Shown in pieces: positions 59,432 to 64,000 of a stretch of 64,000 bases of DNA (positions within the stretch are counted from its first letter, which is position 1; every line of letters starts with the position of its first letter). A program made the position numbers and the translations under genes. The notes beneath the pieces were generated by a model. It was not told the DNA's origin. It searched no databases and saw nothing but the letters and a program-made list of their open reading frames with translations. The stretch comes from a virus, in IMG/VR virus record IMGVR_UViG_3300044446_000019, positions 1 to 64,000 of that record; one strand, 5' to 3'.

Positions 59432-59536
59432 ATGGCGGGCGACGCGCATTTGGCCACCGCTGTCAAAGCCGCGTCCGACCGTGTGGAGTGTTGGTTTCAC
59501 GTGAAACCAACCCTGACCATGGGAGAAAGCACATGA
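59432..59536 (+). CDS. Doubtful short reading frame over parS-1
   Basis: 34 codons from ATG 59432, overlapping the next ATG. It spans the first parS site (residues FHVKP). No ribosome site stands out. The surrounding 59274-59431 shows no other gene. Confidence 0.25.
   Translation: MAGDAHLATAVKAASDRVECWFHVKPTLTMGEST
59493..59508. promoter_or_regulatory. parS site 1
   Basis: Core GTTTCACGTGAAAC within a 20-base palindrome ttgg...ccaa. The core equals the chromosomal actinobacterial/Bacillus parS core; outer bases are G/C instead of T/A. Confidence 0.8.
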
Positions 59537-59700
59537 CACAGCCAGTTGCCACCGCGACCACGACTATCTATCAATCGCGGTTCGCTACGGCGCAGCGACG
59601 TATCGCTACCGCTATCGCCCTCGGGCTGGGGCCGGACCGGCATGACGTCCGGCAGGCGGAGCGATATCGGGGACTGCTTGCGCACGTCCCTGCCGCGTGA
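59533..59700 (+). CDS. Small basic hypothetical protein
   Basis: 55 residues, ATG after gggagaaagcac. YQSRFATAQRRIATAIALGL suggests a DNA- or RNA-binding helix. Unknown. Confidence 0.6.
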   Translation: MTQPVATATTTIYQSRFATAQRRIATAIALGLGPDRHDVRQAERYRGLLAHVPAA

Positions 59701-59722
59701 TCGTCTGATCGGTCCGCGCGGT

Positions 59723-59751
59723 CCCTGCCGGAGCCACGGACTCCGGCAGGG
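59723..59751 (+). terminator. Hairpin between small genes
   Basis: 11-bp stem ccctgccggag/ctccggcaggg with a 7-base loop; no T tract. Probably an mRNA end or stabiliser. Confidence 0.55.
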
Positions 59752-59804
59752 AGCCACGGGCGCCCGTCCACAAGGGACGGACGCGCGACCGAAGGGCAAG
59801 AACC

Positions 59805-60206
59805 ATGGATGAAGCAATGCGTACGGCACTGCTCACCGGTGACCTCGGCACGCTGCTAGAAAGTGCCGAGCCGGATGAGAGCTGGACGATTGACATCACC
59901 AACCCCGGGACGGGTGCCATGTCCGGCACTCGTAACTACCGGTTCGACAACGCCATATGGGGACTCTTCCACGATGGTGACGACAACACGCGCAAAGTTT
60001 CCTTCGTGCGGTGTCTCGACGCTGCCGACGCTGCCGCGTCGGTCACGCTGGCCATTGAGCAAGCCACGATGGCCTACGGCATCGGCGTCAAGCTGGGGGC
60101 ATTGCCTCCGGACGGTTTGATCATCAGTCACCGTCTCAAGAGTGACTCAGACATGGGCGTCTTTACGGACACCATTATCCCGACAGGGATGGACGGAACC
60201 ATCTGA
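59805..60206 (+). CDS. Hypothetical protein
   Basis: 133 residues. Mixed alpha/beta (SWTIDITNPGTGAMSGTRNY, then VTLAIEQATMAYGIGVKLGA), no recognised family. Followed by parS-2. Confidence 0.65.
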   Translation: MDEAMRTALLTGDLGTLLESAEPDESWTIDITNPGTGAMSGTRNYRFDNAIWGLFHDGDDNTRKVSFVRCLDAADAAASVTLAIEQATMAYGIGVKLGALPPDGLIISHRLKSDSDMGVFTDTIIPTGMDGTI

Positions 60207-60261
60207 CCTACGGGTCGGGCCAGCTGGACTATCAAGCGTCCAGCTGGCCACGAGGGCTACA

Positions 60262-60277
60262 TGTTTCACGTGAAACA
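60262..60277. promoter_or_regulatory. parS site 2
   Basis: Exact 16-mer TGTTTCACGTGAAACA, flanked catg/catg to make a 20-base palindrome. Lies between genes. Confidence 0.85.
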
Positions 60278-60300
60278 TGGCCCGTACCAAGGGAGACAAC

Positions 60301-60513
60301 ATGAACGACACCACGAACACTGACGCCGTGGCCGTCCACACGCTGAATCTGGCCGTGGATTTCAGCGGTGAGGACATCGGCCCCCAGGATGCGGAATTGC
60401 TCGTGTCTGTGCTGAATGACCTTCTCGCCGGTATCGGCGGCGTAGTCCGCGTGACTCCGGGTACATACGTGGCCGGCAAGACGACCACGGTCAGTAACGT
60501 TCGGGTCGCGTAG
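60301..60513 (+). CDS. Small hypothetical protein
   Basis: 70 residues, ATG after gggagacaac. AVHTLNLAVDFSGEDIGPQD and a strand-rich end. Unknown. Confidence 0.6.
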   Translation: MNDTTNTDAVAVHTLNLAVDFSGEDIGPQDAELLVSVLNDLLAGIGGVVRVTPGTYVAGKTTTVSNVRVA

Positions 60514-60543
60514 CACCACCACTCCACATGGAGGCATGGGCCA

Positions 60544-60559
60544 TGTTTCACGTGAAACA
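60544..60559. promoter_or_regulatory. parS site 3
   Basis: Exact 16-mer TGTTTCACGTGAAACA in a 28-base perfect palindrome (60538-60565) starting gggcc and ending ggccc. Confidence 0.85.
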
Positions 60560-60602
60560 TGGCCCTGTGCCACCCGATGGACGGGTGGGATTGGGGCCAG
60601 TG

Positions 60603-60773
60603 ATGGCTAAGCATGAAGCAGGCGGTAAGGACGCTGGCGGGAAGATCGGCAATCAAAACCCTAATAAGCGGGGGCGTGACGCCGATCCAACTCAGCGAGA
60701 GATTGTCCCGCATACCGGGCAACCGATTGATGACGGGAAGCACAGCGACACCAACCCGAACCGTAACAAGTAG
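60603..60773 (+). CDS. Small hydrophilic protein
   Basis: 56 residues, basic and disordered-looking (GGKDAGGKIGNQNPNKRGRD). The immediately preceding ribosome site is weak. Unknown. Confidence 0.45.
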   Translation: MAKHEAGGKDAGGKIGNQNPNKRGRDADPTQREIVPHTGQPIDDGKHSDTNPNRNK

Positions 60774-60859
60774 GTAAGGGTGGTCCGGCTGGCTATCAAG
60801 CGCCAGCCGGACACGATCCTTTGGCCAGTGTCCAAGGGACAAGATGAAGGGACCGAAGC

Positions 60860-61609
60860 ATGGTCACAAGAGATGCCCTTGTCGAGGTGTTGAGCGCCGA
60901 TCAGATGGTCACGCTCGACGCGCTCACACAGCGGGTGAAAGACTCCGCGCAGCTCATCGCGCGGGAACGACTCACGGACATAGCCGTGCGTACCGCACGC
61001 GCGGCTAGCTGGTGCGACGACTTCAGGGCCTACGCACTGAAGGTCATTGGCCGGCCGGCTGGCCCGAAGGTCAATTGGCGTATTTCTGCCCGCAACCGTA
61101 CCGAAAGGGACATGCGGGTCGAATTCCGCGACACGGACGGGCTCGACTGCTGGGGCTATGACGTCAATGGCTGGAAAGACGGGATAGGTCCTGACGGGTT
61201 CAACGCTGACGGTTGGAACGTCGACGGCTATAACCGTGAAGGGTTCGATACCGAGGGCCGCAATATGTTCCGATTCAACTCAAAGGGCCGGGATATCGAA
61301 GGTTACGACGCCAACGGCCGTAACCATGATGGACGCGACCGTGAGGGTTGGGATCAACTTGGCTTCCGCGATGGACGCGACCGTGATGGGTTCGACCACA
61401 ACGGGCGCGACATGGACGGGTATGACCGCGAGGGCGTAGATCTTCACGGTCTTCGTCGTGACGGTACGGACCAATTCGGCCGACCACGGCTAGGGTTCGA
61501 CCTCTGGGGGCGGGATGAGAATGGGTATGACCGCTACGGATACAACCGTGATAACGGTCGATACCTTACGCCCGTGCCGTTGGCCGAGCCTGTGTCGGCC
61601 GTGAGCTAG
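60860..61609 (+). CDS. Protein with a pentapeptide-like DGY-repeat domain
   Basis: 249 residues. The N-terminal ~85 are helical and basic; the rest is about 27 tandem five-residue units of the form x-G-[FYWR]-[DN]-x (for example DGFNADGWNVDGYNREGFDT). This differs from classical A(D/N)LXX pentapeptide repeats and may form a distinct solenoid or a low-complexity coat. Function unknown. Confidence 0.7.
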   Translation: MVTRDALVEVLSADQMVTLDALTQRVKDSAQLIARERLTDIAVRTARAASWCDDFRAYALKVIGRPAGPKVNWRISARNRTERDMRVEFRDTDGLDCWGYDVNGWKDGIGPDGFNADGWNVDGYNREGFDTEGRNMFRFNSKGRDIEGYDANGRNHDGRDREGWDQLGFRDGRDRDGFDHNGRDMDGYDREGVDLHGLRRDGTDQFGRPRLGFDLWGRDENGYDRYGYNRDNGRYLTPVPLAEPVSAVS

Positions 61610-61669
61610 GAAACCCCCATCGGGGGCGGGTCAGGGATTAAACCTCACAGCGGACCCTGGCCCGGCGAA

Positions 61670-61686
61670 CCGTCCACAGTGGACGG
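61670..61686. repeat. GTCCACAGTGGAC palindrome, copy 1
   Basis: CCGTCCACAGTGGACGG upstream of the gene at 61700. The same 13-base core occurs at 62618, 62664 and 63781. It contains overlapping GTCCACA/TGTGGAC halves resembling part of actinobacterial DnaA boxes. Confidence 0.8.
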
Positions 61687-61699
61687 GGAAGGGGAACAA

Positions 61700-62164
61700 A
61701 TGAACGACATCATCAGGGCTGCCGTAGTAGAGGCAGACTTCGCACCGGAGCACGTCGACGCTGTCGCGGCCTATCTGACAGCGGTGCGCAAAGAGGCAAC
61801 CGACGTGTCCGTCCAGATGTACGTGGACCGGTCCGTGTCCATTGTGGACCGTTCTAGTTATCTTGGCGCAGTGCTCTCAGCTGCCTTCGGCCAGCCGACC
61901 ACTACGGGCCGACATAACGAACCCATGTTCTTCACCACCGACGGTAGCAGGGTGGTGTATCAAACACTGGACACGGTCAGGTACAACGTGATTGGAACCG
62001 ACGTCAAGGGGGTCACGGTAGAAAACCCTGTGTATGACGGTGGTGACCCGATGCCGTTCCGCTTCGTGGAGCTGGCACCGGTGCCAGGGGAATTGACGCA
62101 GGATGATCTTGAAATGTTGTCAGAGTTCGAACCCTCGGACGACGACGACGACGACGACGACTAA
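61700..62164 (+). CDS. Protein with poly-Asp tail
   Basis: 154 residues from ATG 61700. Alpha/beta body (HVDAVAAYLTAVRKEATDVS, then MFFTTDGSRVVYQTLDTV) and a C-terminus ending in eight Asp. An acidic tail can mimic nucleic acid or occupy basic surfaces; no family recognised. Followed by parS-4. Confidence 0.65.
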   Translation: MNDIIRAAVVEADFAPEHVDAVAAYLTAVRKEATDVSVQMYVDRSVSIVDRSSYLGAVLSAAFGQPTTTGRHNEPMFFTTDGSRVVYQTLDTVRYNVIGTDVKGVTVENPVYDGGDPMPFRFVELAPVPGELTQDDLEMLSEFEPSDDDDDDDD

Positions 62165-62184
62165 CGCTCCTTGTGGGTGGGCCA

Positions 62185-62200
62185 TGTTTCACGTGAAACA
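62185..62200. promoter_or_regulatory. parS site 4
   Basis: Exact 16-mer TGTTTCACGTGAAACA inside a ggcca...tggcc palindrome. Confidence 0.85.
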
Positions 62201-62268
62201 TGGCCCGCTCACTCGACGCGTCAGCGTGTGAGTACCGTGCAACATCGTTTTGAGAGGTACCCGGACCA

Positions 62269-62499
62269 ATGGTAGTAGAAGCAGTGTTTGTTACTGCGCC
62301 GACGCTCATCCTGGCGCATGTGACCTACCAGGACGCCAACAAGGACAAGCCATCTGATGAGTGGCCTCACCGAATCGCCTACCGCGTGTGCGTATTCCTG
62401 GTCCGCCACCACGGCCGCTGGCTGTTGTGGACGGTATGTACGCCGTTGGTGCTCGTGCAACGTGCGATAAGGCGACGGAAGGGAGACAACGAGAATTGA
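62269..62499 (+). CDS. Small membrane protein
   Basis: 76 residues. Two hydrophobic stretches (VEAVFVTAPTLILAHV, WLLWTVCTPLVLVQ) around a charged hinge, basic end (RRRKGDNEN). Unknown. Confidence 0.6.
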   Translation: MVVEAVFVTAPTLILAHVTYQDANKDKPSDEWPHRIAYRVCVFLVRHHGRWLLWTVCTPLVLVQRAIRRRKGDNEN

Positions 62500-62542
62500 T
62501 CAAATGCTGGTGCCGCGTCCGGGAGCGCGGTGCCAGCCACAT

Positions 62543-62612
62543 GGGGTAGTGGTCTGTCCGCACTGGTGCGCACCAGTCAACGGGCGTGATGGTTCGATTC
62601 CATCCCACCCCA
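62543..62612 (+). tRNA. tRNA-like element with palindromic anticodon arm
   Basis: Acceptor ggggtag/ccacccc (one mismatch), a perfect T arm gatgg ttcgatt ccatc and A73. The D arm is poor. The anticodon region is a perfect 16-base palindrome actggtgc/gcaccagt, leaving only a six-base loop (tgcgca). Probably not a normal decoder. Confidence 0.5.
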
Positions 62613-62615
62613 CGA

Positions 62616-62632
62616 CCGTCCACAGTGGACGG
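62616..62632. repeat. GTCCACAGTGGAC palindrome, copies 2 and 3
   Basis: CCGTCCACAGTGGACGG just after the tRNA-like element; a further 13-base copy lies at 62664-62676 within the gene at 62640. Confidence 0.8.
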
Positions 62633-62639
62633 AGATAGG

Positions 62640-62981
62640 ATGTCCGATATGTGTATTATGGAAGTCCACAGTGGACAGCGTCAGTCGACCATGACGCAAG
62701 CTATGGCGCACAATGCTTCCACGCTCGACCGTGATCTTGACATGCTGATCGAGGTGTTGACGCGCCGTGGCGGCGTGCTCCTGGCGGCGCCCGTCCAGCA
62801 GGCACAGGACCACATTCACCGAGCCTATGCGGTCCTGCTGGACGCCTACGGTGAGGCCGTAGCGTCCGAGGTCACCGATCCCGAAGGACACGTGCACGAC
62901 CACGACCATGGCTCGGAGCGCAGCCTGGTGGACCAGGCCCACCACGACGCCAGCCTGGCGCGACGGTACGAGACACGATGA
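62640..62981 (+). CDS. Hypothetical protein with HDHDHG segment
   Basis: 113 residues, ATG after ggagatagg; an upstream frame runs through the tRNA-like element and is rejected. Helical body, then HVHDHDHG, a possible metal-binding patch. Unknown. Confidence 0.6.
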   Translation: MSDMCIMEVHSGQRQSTMTQAMAHNASTLDRDLDMLIEVLTRRGGVLLAAPVQQAQDHIHRAYAVLLDAYGEAVASEVTDPEGHVHDHDHGSERSLVDQAHHDASLARRYETR

Positions 62982-63100
62982 TTGACCGGCTGATCGAAAC
63001 GGCGTCACCGATCGCGTATCTGGTAGGAATGTTCGCCCTTGCCGTGTGGTGGGGCCGAGTGACCTTCAAACGTTGGGAGAAACGACAGGACGACGACTAG
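62978..63100 (+). CDS. Tiny membrane protein
   Basis: 40 residues, overlapping the previous stop. One transmembrane segment (PIAYLVGMFALAVWWG) with a basic then acidic tail (KRWEKRQDDD). Confidence 0.5.
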   Translation: MIDRLIETASPIAYLVGMFALAVWWGRVTFKRWEKRQDDD

Positions 63101-63107
63101 ATGAACT

Positions 63108-63176
63108 GGGCAGGGTGCCTGGCGTGCACCACGCGAACGTACGAGCGCGTGGGGGGTTCGAATCCCCTCCTGTCCA
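63108..63176 (+). tRNA. tRNA-like element with extended anticodon arm
   Basis: Acceptor gggcagg/cctgtcc (seven pairs, one G-U), short D arm, T arm ggggg ttcgaat cccct, A73. The anticodon arm is a seven-pair stem ccacgcg/cgcgtgg with a ten-base loop (aacgtacgag) rather than 5 + 7. Sits between two tiny genes. Confidence 0.5.
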
Positions 63177-63180
63177 CGTT

Positions 63181-63197
63181 CCCTCCACTGTGGAGGG
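63181..63197. repeat. CTCCACTGTGGAG palindrome (variant)
   Basis: CCCTCCACTGTGGAGGG before the gene at 63212; a variant of the GTCCACAGTGGAC family. Confidence 0.75.
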
Positions 63198-63211
63198 AAG
63201 TAGGGAGCATC

Positions 63212-63502
63212 ATGGAAAAACAGGATTGGTTTTGGGTCATATTCGGTTTGGTAGCTGCATTATGGGTCATTGCAACCGTGATCGGTACCGGGCTCGCAGA
63301 CGCACGTCAGCGCGACCGTGCCGAGGCTCAAGATGAGCGCGACATGGATGCAGCCTGGCATTGTTATGCGCTGACGGGCGAGCCTAGCCCGTCCGAGTTA
63401 CGCGCTAGTCAGGTGAATGTCGCAGAGGCACGTGACGAGAAAGAGGTGCAGACCATATTGCGCCGTGAGCTGCGCTCACCCACGCCGCCGGCTGGCACCT
63501 AA
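63212..63502 (+). CDS. Membrane-anchored hypothetical protein
   Basis: 96 residues, ATG after agggagcatc. One N-terminal transmembrane helix (FWVIFGLVAALWVIATVIG), then acidic and basic helical segments. Unknown. Confidence 0.65.
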   Translation: MEKQDWFWVIFGLVAALWVIATVIGTGLADARQRDRAEAQDERDMDAAWHCYALTGEPSPSELRASQVNVAEARDEKEVQTILRRELRSPTPPAGT

Positions 63503-63707
63503 GCCGACCACCGCACCACTGTCCCGTTCTGCCCGCGCTCGTGTGCTCGACAGAGCCGTGATCGCGTGGCGAGTCGGTAAGCCACATCGAGCGTGGGAGA
63601 TCCTTGCCGAGGCAGGGATGTCCGACTATTGGGCGCGGTTTCAGCGCACTGCCCTCCAGCACGCCCGGAGGGGTTACACCCGCGCGATGGATCGTTACGT
63701 CGCATGA
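63465..63707 (+). CDS. Hypothetical basic protein
   Basis: 80 residues if started at GTG 63465; a longer frame from 63417 overlaps the previous gene more. Basic with a helical core (DRAVIAWRVGKPHRAWEILA). Unknown; start uncertain. Confidence 0.45.
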   Translation: MSCAHPRRRLAPKPTTAPLSRSARARVLDRAVIAWRVGKPHRAWEILAEAGMSDYWARFQRTALQHARRGYTRAMDRYVA

Positions 63708-63708
63708 C

Positions 63709-63748
63709 CACAACTACCCCGGAGCCAGCAGGCTCCGGGGTAGTTGTG
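63709..63748. terminator. Perfect 18-bp terminator
   Basis: Arms 63709-63726 and 63731-63748 (cacaactacccc... and reverse) with a four-base loop, followed by ttg. Strong, possibly bidirectional. Confidence 0.85.
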
Positions 63749-63773
63749 TTGATCCGACGACACAGGAGGCACC

Positions 63774-63971
63774 ATGGCACGTCCACAGTGGACCGCAATA
63801 CAGGCGTACGATCCCGATGAGGGTAGGTGGTATGACCTTGCCGTGCTCCCTTCACAGCGAGCGGCACGCGGTCAGTTGGCTTTCTACCGTCTCACCGGTG
63901 GTAGTGGTCGACGTCATCGCCTGCTACGGACCGGTCCTACCGCCCTCGATCCCCTAACCTCCCTCCCCTAA
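63774..63971 (+). CDS. Small hypothetical protein entering IR2
   Basis: 65 residues, ATG after aggaggcacc. WTAIQAYDPDEGRWYDLAVL is the most protein-like part; the C-terminus runs into IR2 and would change if the repeat recombined. Contains a GTCCACAGTGGAC copy (63781-63793). Confidence 0.55.
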   Translation: MARPQWTAIQAYDPDEGRWYDLAVLPSQRAARGQLAFYRLTGGSGRRHRLLRTGPTALDPLTSLP

Positions 63972-64000
63972 CCTCCCTCCCCTGCCCCAGCTGACGACGC
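63943..64000. repeat. Inverted repeat IR2, right copy
   Basis: Exact reverse complement of 58269-58326, ending at the last base of the window; its true extent past 64000 is not visible. Confidence 0.95.

Overview
The window is phage-like DNA from a GC-rich actinobacterial virus with a non-contractile tail. The case rests on an actinophage-style structural module (TerL, portal, MuF-type protein, HK97-type capsid, tape measure, minor tail proteins), frequent GTG/TTG starts, tightly overlapping genes, promoters whose -10 lies 6-7 nt before the start codon (leaderless), DUF6197 proteins and consensus actinobacterial parS sites. No integrase, DNA polymerase or rRNA gene was recognised.

Layout. 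118-11567 (+): early or accessory genes: an Xre-type regulator, four tandem DUF6197 paralogues, many small unknowns, a protein with RAMP-like motifs, a RusA-type resolvase, an initiator-type tRNA-Met, tRNA-Arg, and an anchored beta-helix protein. 11588-45869 (-): lysin, a sugar-modification cassette (four glycosyltransferase-like proteins, an epimerase, a methyltransferase) interrupted by a + strand HNH gene, tail genes, tape measure, frameshifted tail chaperones, connectors, capsid, a 2033-residue ADP-ribosyltransferase-type virion protein, protease, MuF, portal, TerL. 45948-55619 (+): a tRNA array, then a Cas4/RecB-like nuclease, SSB, primase-helicase, a MerR-like protein and two ParB-like proteins. 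55711-57158 (-): a DUF2637 membrane protein and an Xre-like regulator. 57276-58268 is repeat-rich and holds a possible small terminase gene. 58689-63971 (+) is an arm of small unknown genes carrying four parS sites.

Architecture. Bases 1-121 are an exact inverted copy of 57155-57275, and 63943-64000 of 58269-58326. The simplest reading is that the roughly 1.2 kb segment between 57155 and 58326 occurs twice, in opposite orientation, on a circular or terminally redundant molecule, with a 57 kb arm and a roughly 5.6 kb parS-bearing arm between the copies. It may equally reflect collapsed repeats at contig ends.

Most unusual observations. (1) Two tRNA genes at 47600-47672 and 47731-47837 have their 3' half, with encoded CCA, directly upstream of their 5' half: they look circularly permuted. 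(2) Four perfect 14-bp parS cores sit in the small arm of a genome that also encodes two ParB-like proteins. (3) Four C-rich, G-poor non-coding arrays repeat CCGAC, one directly upstream of the RAMP-like gene and one behind its own + strand promoter opposite the terminase. (4) Several tRNA-like elements have abnormal anticodon arms.

Working model (inference): the virus relies on the host polymerase with its own primase-helicase, SSB, nuclease and resolvase, supplies rare-codon and initiator tRNAs, may persist as an episome using ParB/parS, and glycosylates its virion or host surface.
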